Positions 16,947 to 26,166 of a DNA stretch of 35,788 nucleotides are shown here, piece by piece. Made by a program: the position numbers and the translations under genes. Source of the DNA: Pseudomonas sp. PB106 (GTDB lineage Bacteria > Pseudomonadota > Gammaproteobacteria > Pseudomonadales > Pseudomonadaceae); the NCBI RefSeq assembly GCF_009764645.1, contig NZ_RWIM01000120.1, positions 1 through 35,788 of the forward strand. Direction: 5' to 3'. Every line of letters begins with the position of its first letter. Within the stretch, counting starts at the first letter, position 1. The notes under the pieces were generated by a model, which had not been told where the DNA came from, made no database searches, and saw only the letters and a list, made by a program, of their open reading frames with translations.

Positions 16947-18374
16947 ATGCCCAACCGCCCGCCTCTCGACGCCATCACCGCCCGCTGGTTGCCTTGGGTC
17001 GTCGCCATCGCTTTCTTCATGCAGTCCCTCGACGGCACCATTCTTAACACTGCCCTGCCGGCCATGGCCCGCGATCTCGCCGAAGACCCCTTGCGCATGC
17101 AGGGCGTGATCATCGCCTACATGCTCACCGTGGCCTTGCTGATCCCCGCTTCAGGCTGGATCGCCGACCGCTTCGGCACCAAGAAAATCTTCTTCGGCGC
17201 GATCCTGCTGTTCAGCTTCGGCTCACTGCTTTGCGCACTGTCGAGCAGCCTGAGCATGCTGATCGGCGCCCGTGTCATCCAGGGCCTCGGCGGCGCGCTG
17301 ATGCTGCCGGTCGGGCGACTCGTCGTACTTCGCGCTTATCCGCGATCCGAGCTGGTGCGGATCATGGGTTTCATCACCATCCCCGGCCTGCTCGGCCCTT
17401 TGATCGGCCCGACCATGGGCGGCTGGATGGTCGAATACCTGACGTGGCACTGGATCTTTCTGATCAACCTGCCGGTCGGCGTCATCGGCTGCTACGCGGT
17501 GTGGAAATTCATTCCCGACCTGCGCGGCAGTGAACGTACGCGCTTCGATAGCCTGGGTTTTCTGCTGTTCGGCGCGGCGATGATTCTGATCACCATCGCC
17601 ATGGAAGGCCTCGGTGAACTGCACCTGCCGCACCTGCGCGTGATGTTGCTGCTGTTCGGTGGCATGGCCTGTCTGGCGGCGTATTGGTTGCGCGCCGGGC
17701 ACATCGAAAACCCGCTGTTCGCACCGTCGTTGTTCAAGACCCGCACCTTTGCCGTCGGTATTCTCGGCAACCTGTTCGCGCGTTTGGGCAGCGGTGCACT
17801 GCCGTTTCTGGTGCCGCTGCTGCTGCAAGTGGCGCTGGGTTATTCGCCGTCGCAAGCGGGGATGAGCATGCTGCCGCTGGCCGCTGCGGCGATGATCGCC
17901 AAGTGGGTGGCGCGCCCACTGATCGAGCGTTTGGGTTATCGCATTGTGCTGACCGGCAACACCTTGGCACTGGGGATCATGCTGGCGAGCATGGGATTGG
18001 TCAGCGAACAGACGCCGTACTGGCTGTTGCTGTGCCTGCTGGCAGTGCTAGGCGCGATCAACTCGTTGCAGTTCACTGCGATGAACACGGTGACGTTGAT
18101 TGATCTCGACGATGCCAGCGCCAGCAGCGGCAACAGTTTGCTCTCGGTGGTGGCGCAGTTGTCGTTGAGTCTCGGGGTTGCCTGCGCCGGTGCGTTGCTT
18201 GGCGGGTTTACTGCGGAGATCGGCAACGATGGTGTCGAAACGGTGCTGGGTGCCTTCCAGCTGACCTTCGTCACCGTCGGCATCATGGCGATGCTGGCGG
18301 CGACGATCTTCTCGCAACTGTCGAAAGAAGACGGCCGCCGCGCCAAACGTCCGGAAGAACACATCGAACATTAA
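16947..18374 (+). CDS. mdtD: MdtD-like MFS multidrug transporter
   Basis: This is a proton-driven drug exporter of the DHA2 branch of the major facilitator superfamily, in the inner membrane. The 475-residue protein has about 13-14 hydrophobic segments, motif D1 at the first helix (SLDGTILNTALPAMA), motif A (GWIADRFGTKK) and motif C (GLLGPLIGPTMGGW). These resemble E. coli MdtD. ATG 16947 with AAGAGG upstream is chosen; the frame to 16911 would translate the end of the repeat. No RND or membrane-fusion gene is adjacent, so it is not in an mdtABC-type operon. The substrate cannot be told from sequence. Confidence 0.8.
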   Translation: MPNRPPLDAITARWLPWVVAIAFFMQSLDGTILNTALPAMARDLAEDPLRMQGVIIAYMLTVALLIPASGWIADRFGTKKIFFGAILLFSFGSLLCALSSSLSMLIGARVIQGLGGALMLPVGRLVVLRAYPRSELVRIMGFITIPGLLGPLIGPTMGGWMVEYLTWHWIFLINLPVGVIGCYAVWKFIPDLRGSERTRFDSLGFLLFGAAMILITIAMEGLGELHLPHLRVMLLLFGGMACLAAYWLRAGHIENPLFAPSLFKTRTFAVGILGNLFARLGSGALPFLVPLLLQVALGYSPSQAGMSMLPLAAAAMIAKWVARPLIERLGYRIVLTGNTLALGIMLASMGLVSEQTPYWLLLCLLAVLGAINSLQFTAMNTVTLIDLDDASASSGNSLLSVVAQLSLSLGVACAGALLGGFTAEIGNDGVETVLGAFQLTFVTVGIMAMLAATIFSQLSKEDGRRAKRPEEHIEH

Positions 18375-18454
18375 TCACTGTTCGTCCAGAACTTTCGAGG
18401 AAAGTGGCACGGGGCTGCTACACTGCGCGACATTTTGTTTTGCAGGCCAGTCCC

Positions 18455-19840
<1,386 letters not shown>

Positions 19841-19843
19841 CCT

Positions 19844-19952
19844 GATCGTTCCCACGCTCTGCGTGGGAATGCATCCCGTGACGCTCCGCGTCACATAACA
19901 ACGGACGCAGAGCGTCCATGGCGGCATTCCCACGCAGAGCGTGGGAACGATC
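19844..19952. repeat. Nested palindromic repeat, family B, copy 3
   Basis: Third copy of the gatcgtt...aacgatc unit, with the same outer palindromes and an inner part diverged to acgctccgcgt. It begins 3 bp after the dbpA stop and ends about 20 bp before the next start codon, so it separates two co-oriented genes. Confidence 0.85.
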
Positions 19953-19971
19953 ATTGTGTGAGGACACCGTT

Positions 19972-21150
19972 TTGCGCTCTACCGAAGTCGTGATCATTGG
20001 CGCTGGCGCCGCTGGGTTGATGTGTGCACTGACCGCCGCCGGGCGTGGGCGTCAGGTGTTGCTGCTTGACCACGCGAACAAGGCTGGCAAGAAAATCCTG
20101 ATGTCGGGCGGTGGCCGTTGCAATTTCACCAACATGTACACCGAACCGAGCAATTTCCTCTCGCAAAATCCGCATTTCTGCAAATCCGCACTGGCGCGCT
20201 ACACCCAGTGGGACTTCATCGGCATGGTCGGGAAGCACGCCGTGCCATACCACGAGAAAAAACTCGGTCAGCTGTTCTGCGATAACAAATCCAGCGACAT
20301 CCTCGAAATGCTCCTGACGGAGTGCGATCAGGTCGGCGTCGAACTGCACCTCGACACGTCGATCCAGACCATCGAGAAAGTCGAAAACGGTTACCTGCTC
20401 GACACCACCCTCGGCCAGGTCCAGTGCCAGTCGCTGGTGATCGCCACTGGCGGGCTGTCGATCCCGACGCTCGGCGCCAGCGGTTTCGGTTATCAAGTGG
20501 CCAAACAATTCGGTCATGAACTGCTGCCAACCCGCGCCGGTCTGGTGCCGTTCACCATCACCGATCAGCTCAAAGAACTGTGCACCGAGTTGTCCGGCAC
20601 TTCGGTGGATTGTCTGGTCAGCTGCAACGACCAGAGCTTCCGCGAGAACATTCTGTTTACCCATCGCGGCCTTAGCGGCCCGGCGATTTTGCAGATCTCG
20701 TCGTTCTGGGAATCTGGCGACACGGTGGAAATCAACCTGCTGCCGGATCACGACGCCGCGAGCTGGCTGCAACAGCAAGTGACCGAGCGCCCGAACAGCG
20801 AGCTGAAAACGTTGCTGGGTGAGATCTTCACCAAGAAGATGGCCAACCTGTTGGCGGATAATTGGTTCGTGTCCAAGCCGATGAAGCAATACACCCACGC
20901 GGAACTGGCGGACATTGCCGAGAAACTCGGCAGCTGGAAAGTCGTGCCGGCGGGCACTGAGGGTTACCGGACTGCCGAGGTAACGCTCGGTGGCGTTGAT
21001 ACCCGCGAAGTGTCGTCCAAGACCATGGAATCGCTGAAAAGCCCTGGCCTGTACTTCATTGGCGAAGTGCTCGACGTCACCGGCCACTTGGGCGGCTTCA
21101 ACTTCCAGTGGGCCTGGGCCTCCGGTTACGCTGCCGCGCAGTACGCCTGA
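19972..21150 (+). CDS. BaiN/RdsA-type NAD(P)/FAD-dependent oxidoreductase (HI0933 family)
   Basis: This is a flavoprotein of the HI0933-like family, 392 residues. It shows the FAD-binding GAGAAGLMCALTAAG at the N terminus, the family signature AGKKILMSGGGRCNFTN, a second glycine-rich stretch ATGGLSIPTLGASGFG and the C-terminal GEVLDVTGHLGGFNFQWAWA. The start is set at TTG 19972, with TGAGGA about 8 nt upstream and the beta strand STEVVIIGAG immediately after. The frame to 19918 would translate the repeat. Most members have no defined physiological reaction. It is a single gene between repeats. Confidence 0.85.
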   Translation: MRSTEVVIIGAGAAGLMCALTAAGRGRQVLLLDHANKAGKKILMSGGGRCNFTNMYTEPSNFLSQNPHFCKSALARYTQWDFIGMVGKHAVPYHEKKLGQLFCDNKSSDILEMLLTECDQVGVELHLDTSIQTIEKVENGYLLDTTLGQVQCQSLVIATGGLSIPTLGASGFGYQVAKQFGHELLPTRAGLVPFTITDQLKELCTELSGTSVDCLVSCNDQSFRENILFTHRGLSGPAILQISSFWESGDTVEINLLPDHDAASWLQQQVTERPNSELKTLLGEIFTKKMANLLADNWFVSKPMKQYTHAELADIAEKLGSWKVVPAGTEGYRTAEVTLGGVDTREVSSKTMESLKSPGLYFIGEVLDVTGHLGGFNFQWAWASGYAAAQYA

Positions 21151-21180
21151 TCCCTTTCTTTCGAATGTGAAATGCAATTC

Positions 21181-21287
21181 CTGTGGGAGCTGGCTTGCCA
21201 GCGATGAGGTCGGTACATCCAACATCTTTGTTGACTGTCAGGCAGCCATCGCTGGCAAGTCGAATCGTCGCACCGCAGCTCCCACAG
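21181..21287. repeat. REPIN, family A
   Basis: Left unit 21181-21205 (ctgtgggagctggcttgcc onwards) and right unit 21248-21287 (atcgctggcaagtcgaatcg onwards to ctcccacag) are inverted. The right unit is the longer variant that is also seen at 11946 and 23673. It lies 30 bp after the flavoprotein stop codon. Confidence 0.85.
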
Positions 21288-21428
21288 GGTTATGTGCCAG
21301 ATTTAAGATTTAATCCGGCACAAGATCTCAAAGGAACACTTTTTGCTGTCAGATGTGCTCGGCGCCATTGCGTCGGCGTCATTACTGGCTCAATTTAGCG
21401 GCATCGCCTCGGAAGGCCTTCGCACTTC

Positions 21429-23612
21429 ATGTCCTCGACCTCGTTTCGTCAGTCTTTGCGGCGCCTGTGGGCGCTGGATAAATTCAGCTACAGCGTGCGG
21501 GTATTCATCGCCCTGACCGGCAGCATGGCGCTGTGCTGGTATCAGGATGAAATGGCCCTGCTGATCCCGTTGTTCCTGGGGATTATCGCCAGCGCTTTGG
21601 CGGAAACCGACGACAGTTGGCAAGGCCGCCTCAACGCCCTCGCCGTGACGCTGGTGTGTTTCAGCATCGCCGCGCTGTCGGTGGAATTGCTCTTCCCCTA
21701 CCCCATCGTGTTTGCCATTGCCCTGGCGCTGGCCAGTTTCGGCCTGACCATGCTCGGTGCGCTCGGCGAGCGTTATGGGGCGATTGCCTCGGCGACGTTG
21801 ATTCTGTCGGTGTACACGATGATCGGTGTCGATCAGCGCGGCGGCGCGGTCACTGATTTCTGGCACGAACCGATGCTGCTGGTCGCGGGTGCAGCGTGGT
21901 ACGGCTTGCTCTCGGTGCTGTGGCAAGCGCTGTTTTCCAATCAGCCAGTGCAGCAAAGCCTGGCGCGGTTGTTCCGCGAACTGGGTTTCTATCTGAAGCT
22001 GAAAGCCTCGCTGTTCGAGCCGATCCGCCAGCTGGACGTCGAAGCCCGGCGCCTGGAACTGGCGCAGCAAAACGGCCGCGTGGTCGCTGCGTTGAACAGT
22101 GCCAAGGAAATCATTCTGCACCGCGTCGGCAACGGTCGCCCCGGTTCGAAAGTCAGCCGTTACCTGAAGCTGTATTTCCTCGCTCAAGACATCCACGAGC
22201 GCGCCAGTTCCTCGCACTATCCGTACAACGCCCTCGCCGATGCGTTCTTCCACAGCGACGTGCTGTTCCGTTGCCAGCGCCTGTTGCGCCAGCAAGGCAA
22301 GGCCTGCCGCGCATTGGCCGAATCGATCCAGATGCGCCAGCCGTTCATTTACGACGCGAGTTTCGCCGAAGCCCTGAGTGACCTCGACGCCTCCCTCGAA
22401 CACCTGCGTATCCAGAGCAACCCGGCCTGGCGTGGACTCTTGCGTTCGCTGCGCGCACTGGCGGCTAACCTCGGCACGCTCGACCGGTTGCTCAGCGACG
22501 CGAGCAACCCCGACGCCTTGGCCGACGCGACCGACAGCAGCCTGCTCGACCGTTCGCCGCGCAACCTCAAGGACGTCTGGATTCGCCTGCGCACGCAACT
22601 GACGCCGACTTCTCTGCTGTTCCGCCATGCCCTGCGCCTGCCATTGGCGCTGAGTATCGGCTACGGCATGGTGCATTTGATTCACCCGTCGCAAGGCTAC
22701 TGGATCATCCTCACCACGCTGTTCGTCTGCCAGCCAAACTACGGCGCCACCCGACGCAAACTCGGTCAGCGGATTTTCGGCACCGCCATCGGCCTGACCG
22801 TGGCGTGGGCGCTGTTCGATCTGTTCCCGAGCCCGCTGGTGCAGTCGTGTTTCGCCATCGCCGCCGGTGTCGTGTTCTTTACCAACCGCACCACCCGTTA
22901 CACCCTTGCCACCGCCGCGATCACCATCATGGTGCTGTTCTGCTTCAACCAGGTTGGCGACGGTTACGGGCTGTTCCTGCCTCGGCTGTTCGATACCCTG
23001 CTCGGCAGTTTGATTGCCGGCCTGACGGTGTTCCTGTTCCTGCCGGACTGGCAGGGTCGACGCCTGAACAAAGTGCTGGCCAACACCCTGACCTGCAACA
23101 GCATCTACCTGCGTCAGATCATGCAGCAATACGCCGCCGGCAAAAGCGACGACCTCGCCTATCGGCTGGCCCGACGCAACGCGCACAACGCCGATGCCGC
23201 GCTGTCGACGACGCTGGCGAACATGCTCATGGAGCCGGGGCACTTCCGTAAGGAAGCGGATGTCGGTTTCCGCTTTCTGGTGCTGTCGCACACGTTGTTG
23301 AGTTATCTGTCAGGGCTGGGTGCGCATCGCGAAACCCAGCTGCCGGCCGATGTGCGCGAGCATTTGATTGATGGCGCTGGGGCAAAACTGGCGACCAGCA
23401 TCGATGAAATCGCCCAAGGTCTGGCGAACAAGCAGCCGGTGGCGATTCAGAGTGACGAAGAAGAAGCGCTGGCCAATGAGCTGGAGCAGATGGCCGATGA
23501 GATCGATGAGGGGCAGCGGTTGGTGCAGACGCAATTGGCGTTGATCTGCCGGCAGTTGGGGCCGTTGCGGACGTTGGCGGCGCATCTGATCAAGGACACC
23601 GCTGAAGTTTGA
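21429..23612 (+). CDS. yccS: YccS-type integral membrane protein
   Basis: This is a member of the YccS/YhfK family, related to FUSC/aromatic-acid exporter proteins. The 727-residue protein has two blocks of about five to six hydrophobic helices (about residues 20-160 and 405-540), each followed by a soluble helical domain. The second block starts at FRHALRLPLALSIGYGMVHL and includes GYWIILTTLFVCQPNYGATR, a hallmark of the family. The C-terminal region has acidic heptad-like helices. ATG 21429 has ggaagg about 12 nt upstream. No transport substrate has been established for the family. No accessory periplasmic subunit is adjacent. Confidence 0.9.
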   Translation: MSSTSFRQSLRRLWALDKFSYSVRVFIALTGSMALCWYQDEMALLIPLFLGIIASALAETDDSWQGRLNALAVTLVCFSIAALSVELLFPYPIVFAIALALASFGLTMLGALGERYGAIASATLILSVYTMIGVDQRGGAVTDFWHEPMLLVAGAAWYGLLSVLWQALFSNQPVQQSLARLFRELGFYLKLKASLFEPIRQLDVEARRLELAQQNGRVVAALNSAKEIILHRVGNGRPGSKVSRYLKLYFLAQDIHERASSSHYPYNALADAFFHSDVLFRCQRLLRQQGKACRALAESIQMRQPFIYDASFAEALSDLDASLEHLRIQSNPAWRGLLRSLRALAANLGTLDRLLSDASNPDALADATDSSLLDRSPRNLKDVWIRLRTQLTPTSLLFRHALRLPLALSIGYGMVHLIHPSQGYWIILTTLFVCQPNYGATRRKLGQRIFGTAIGLTVAWALFDLFPSPLVQSCFAIAAGVVFFTNRTTRYTLATAAITIMVLFCFNQVGDGYGLFLPRLFDTLLGSLIAGLTVFLFLPDWQGRRLNKVLANTLTCNSIYLRQIMQQYAAGKSDDLAYRLARRNAHNADAALSTTLANMLMEPGHFRKEADVGFRFLVLSHTLLSYLSGLGAHRETQLPADVREHLIDGAGAKLATSIDEIAQGLANKQPVAIQSDEEEALANELEQMADEIDEGQRLVQTQLALICRQLGPLRTLAAHLIKDTAEV

Positions 23613-23630
23613 GGTGGCCGGACTGGCCCC

Positions 23631-23716
23631 ATCGCTGGCAAGCCAGCTCCCACAGGATTTGTATACACCGCGAACCCTGTGGGAGCTGCGGTGCGACGAT
23701 TCGACTTGCCAGCGAT
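23631..23716. repeat. REPIN, family A
   Basis: Inverted units run from atcgctggcaagccagctcc to gcgacgattcgacttgccag and end in cgat. It lies between the convergent yccS and solute-binding protein genes and may act as a shared transcript end. Confidence 0.85.
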
Positions 23717-23754
23717 GAAGCCATCAGCACCAACACAACTCTGGGATCAGAAAC

Positions 23755-24492
23755 TCACATCCCATGCTGCCTCAACAACTTGTCATAACTCCCATCCGCC
23801 TTCATCGCCGCAATCGCCTTGTCAAACCCCGCGACAATCTGCTCATGCTGCGGATTCTTCAGGCTCACCAGAATATGCAGGCTGTTCTCACTCAACGGCT
23901 TGGGCAAAAATTCCACCGAATTGCGCACCCTGGCTGATTCCCGCGCCAGGTAATACTTCGCCACATACTCATCCTCCAGCGTCAACTTGACCCGGTCCGC
24001 CGCGAGCATGCGCACGGCCATGGCGAAGTTGTGCACAGGGACTTTCTGCAACGCGGTGTCGGCATCGAACGGCGCCGAATAGGCATAGCCGCGCACCACG
24101 GCAATCGGATAAGTATGCAGTTGCTGCAGATTGGAATAGTCGAGAGGGGTGTCTTTGCGCTTGAGAAAGCGGATGCGATTAAGCAGGTACTCCCCGGAAA
24201 ACTGCCCGAGTTTCGTCCGCTCGTCGTTGTACCAGGCGTTGACCAGCACGTCGTAACGCCCCTCGCCCACGCCAAGCAGCGCCCGCGCCCACGGCACCTG
24301 TTCGTAACCGCTGGCATAACCGGCCCGAGCCAGCGCATTGCTGACAATGTCGGTGGCCAGACCGCCGTTGACCAGCGTGTCATCGGTAAAGGGTGGCCAG
24401 ATATCAAACACCAGCCGCAGCTTCTCCGCTGCAGCGGTCTGAGCCAGCAAGAGCAATCCGATCAAAGCAAAGGCTCGATGCAGTCGCGGCAT
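23755..24492 (-). CDS. Periplasmic solute-binding protein, amino-acid type (SBP family 3)
   Basis: The 245-residue precursor has a signal peptide (hydrophobic ALIGLLLLAQTAA, cleavage likely before EKLRLVFD). The SBP family 3 fold follows, with the early motif FDIWPPFTDDT, then WARALLGVGEGRYDVLVNAWY and a C-terminal FDKAIAAMKADGSYDKLLRQ typical of extracellular polar amino-acid binding proteins. No ABC permease or ATPase gene is adjacent, so it is an orphan binding protein. It may share a distant transporter or act in signalling. The family arginine that binds the amino-acid carboxylate is not evident, so the ligand is uncertain. Confidence 0.8.
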   Translation of the reverse strand: MPRLHRAFALIGLLLLAQTAAAEKLRLVFDIWPPFTDDTLVNGGLATDIVSNALARAGYASGYEQVPWARALLGVGEGRYDVLVNAWYNDERTKLGQFSGEYLLNRIRFLKRKDTPLDYSNLQQLHTYPIAVVRGYAYSAPFDADTALQKVPVHNFAMAVRMLAADRVKLTLEDEYVAKYYLARESARVRNSVEFLPKPLSENSLHILVSLKNPQHEQIVAGFDKAIAAMKADGSYDKLLRQHGM

Positions 24493-24747
24493 GCTTGAAA
24501 ATCCTTAGCGGGCGAGTTGCCCAGCATGTTTTCAGTCAAAACCCCAAGGCCCCTTACCGGCAAAACCCAGGCACTAACCTTAGCTCAATGACGCCAAGGC
24601 ACCGTGCTCTCCTGCAGATTACACAAAGAAGTCACCCGCGCGAGAAAGGAATGATGGCATTTTGATCTTTGTCACAGACTCTTACGCCATGCAGACAGCA
24701 ATGGCGAGGACGCTTAGTATCGGGCGACACGTACAAGGAATCGGAAA

Positions 24748-25200
24748 ATGACAGTCGAGTGGATCTGCAAACATCACAGCGATCTGGGCAAAGAACAGCT
24801 GTACGCGCTGCTGAAACTTCGGTCAGACGTGTTCGTGGTCGAACAGAAATGCGCCTACCCGGACCTCGACGGCCAGGATCTGGAAGGCGATACCTATCAC
24901 CTGATGGGCTGGGAAGATGATCAGCTGATGGCTTACTTGCGCTTGCTCGATCCGGAATCCCAGGGCGGCGACGTGGTGATTGGTCGAGTGATTACCGCAC
25001 CGCAAGGGCGCGGCAAAGGGCTGGGCCACGAAATGATGGAGCAGGCGTTGAAACAGGCGGAGAAGCATTGGCCGCAAGTGCCGATCTATCTGTCGGCGCA
25101 GGCGCATTTGCAGGGGTACTACGGCAAGTACGGGTTTGTCGTGGCGGGTGAGGAATATCTCGAGGATGACATTCCGCATATCGGGATGCGTCGCTCTTAA
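24748..25200 (+). CDS. elaA: ElaA-type GNAT acetyltransferase
   Basis: This is an acetyl-CoA-dependent acyltransferase of the GNAT fold, 150 residues, close in length and sequence to E. coli ElaA as I recall it. Shared stretches include LYALLKLRSDVFVVEQ at the N terminus, IGRVI, the cofactor-binding loop QGRGKGLGHEMM, YLSAQAHLQGYYGKYGF and DIPHIGM at the end. AAGGA lies a few bases before ATG 24748. The physiological substrate is not established. It stands alone, convergent to the downstream winged-helix gene with a hybrid repeat between. Confidence 0.88.
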   Translation: MTVEWICKHHSDLGKEQLYALLKLRSDVFVVEQKCAYPDLDGQDLEGDTYHLMGWEDDQLMAYLRLLDPESQGGDVVIGRVITAPQGRGKGLGHEMMEQALKQAEKHWPQVPIYLSAQAHLQGYYGKYGFVVAGEEYLEDDIPHIGMRRS

Positions 25201-25208
25201 GTGCCCCT

Positions 25209-25280
25209 TCGCGAGCAAGCTCGCTCCCACATTAGATCGGGTGAATGCGGTCAAAATGTGGGAGCTGGCTTGCCAGCGAT
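25209..25280. repeat. Hybrid REP doublet
   Basis: The left unit (ttcgcgagcaagctcgctcc) belongs to a different REP variant from the right unit (tgtgggagctggcttgccag), yet both end in the shared gggag/ctccc core and face each other. It separates the convergent elaA and winged-helix genes. Confidence 0.75.
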
Positions 25281-25305
25281 GGCGTCAGCTCGATGACTGC
25301 AAGAA

Positions 25306-25602
25306 TCAAGGGTATTCAAGCACTGCCTTGATCTGCCGCAGATTGCGCTCGATCCACCCGCGATCAATCGCTCCCCACTCCCGAATCCGATAGCGCCCGG
25401 CATGGTTCCGTGCGCCCTCTTCCTGCTCGAATTCGCAGACGATATCCAGATCGGCCAACGCCGCAATCGTGTCCTGCGCGGTGCGCCGGGGCATGCCGGT
25501 GACTTCGGTCAACGCCGGCACACTCGGCGCCAGACCGCTGTCGATCAAATACGCCACGTACAAACGGCGATAGAAACTGCTTTTGGTCTTGCTGACGTCC
25601 AT
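25306..25602 (-). CDS. Winged helix-turn-helix domain protein
   Basis: This is a 98-residue basic protein with a single helix-turn-helix: VPALTEVTGMPRRTAQDTIAALADLDIV at about residues 28-55 reads as recognition helices, followed by a wing (FEQEEGARNHAGRYRI) and a C-terminal helix. ATG 25602 with aggaagg five nt upstream is chosen; GTG 25608 lies inside that site. It follows the YgjP-type gene by 24 bp and is probably co-transcribed with it. Its DNA target is unknown. It may be a small regulator of the pair or a nucleic-acid-binding partner. Confidence 0.75.
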   Translation of the reverse strand: MDVSKTKSSFYRRLYVAYLIDSGLAPSVPALTEVTGMPRRTAQDTIAALADLDIVCEFEQEEGARNHAGRYRIREWGAIDRGWIERNLRQIKAVLEYP

Positions 25603-25626
25603 CCCCACCTTCCTGGTTGCGTACGG

Positions 25627-26121
25627 TTAAGCCTGCATGTCCCGCCAGGTCAGGTACACCCGCAGATCGAACTCGATCTGGTGATACCCCGGCAGCATGT
25701 GTTCACACAATTTATAGAACGCCTTGTTGTGATCCGACTCTTTGAAGTGCGCCAGTTCGTGCACGACGATCATTTTCAGAAAGTCCGGCGCCGCGTCCTT
25801 GAACAGCGAGGCGATACGAATCTCTTTCTTGGCCTTGAGCTTGCCACCCTGCACCCGCGACACCGTGGTGTGCAGGCCGAGCGCGCGGTGGGTCAGGTCG
25901 AGGCGGTTGTCGAACAGCACCTTGTCGATGGCCGGAGCATTGCGCAGGTATTCCTGCTTCAAATCCAGCGCGTAGCTGTACAACGCCTTGTCACTCTGCA
26001 CATCGTGCCGCCCCGGATAACGCTGGCTCAGGTAATCGCCCAAGCGCCCTTCGGCGATCAGTTGGCGCACCTGATCCTGCAATTGCGCGGGATAGGCCTG
26101 GAGGTACTTCAACACAGTCAT
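25627..26121 (-). CDS. ygjP: YgjP-type metal-dependent hydrolase (M48-like, DUF45)
   Basis: The 164-residue protein has a zincin motif HELAH at 121-125 with a downstream histidine in ESDHNKAF (His131), the metal site of the YgjP/WLM-like group. Its sequence closely follows E. coli YgjP as I recall it (LHTTVSRVQGGKLKAKKEIR, then FLKMIVVHELAHFKE). It is annotated as a peptidase in many genomes. I also recall a report of UTP hydrolysis by the E. coli protein, which I cannot confirm, so the substrate should be held open. No signal peptide is present. The winged-helix gene follows at 24 bp. Confidence 0.85.
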   Translation of the reverse strand: MTVLKYLQAYPAQLQDQVRQLIAEGRLGDYLSQRYPGRHDVQSDKALYSYALDLKQEYLRNAPAIDKVLFDNRLDLTHRALGLHTTVSRVQGGKLKAKKEIRIASLFKDAAPDFLKMIVVHELAHFKESDHNKAFYKLCEHMLPGYHQIEFDLRVYLTWRDMQA

Positions 26122-26166
26122 GGACGGGCGACACAGTTCGAAAAAAGGTGCGCCAGTGTAGCGAAT

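Noticed and set aside
15578..17113. Minus-strand frame across the PmbA-like gene and family B repeat
   Set aside because: It translates the repeat and the antisense of known genes.
21390..23291. 633-codon minus-strand frame opposite yccS
   Set aside because: Gln/Arg/His-rich shadow; YccS has clear membrane segments on the other strand.
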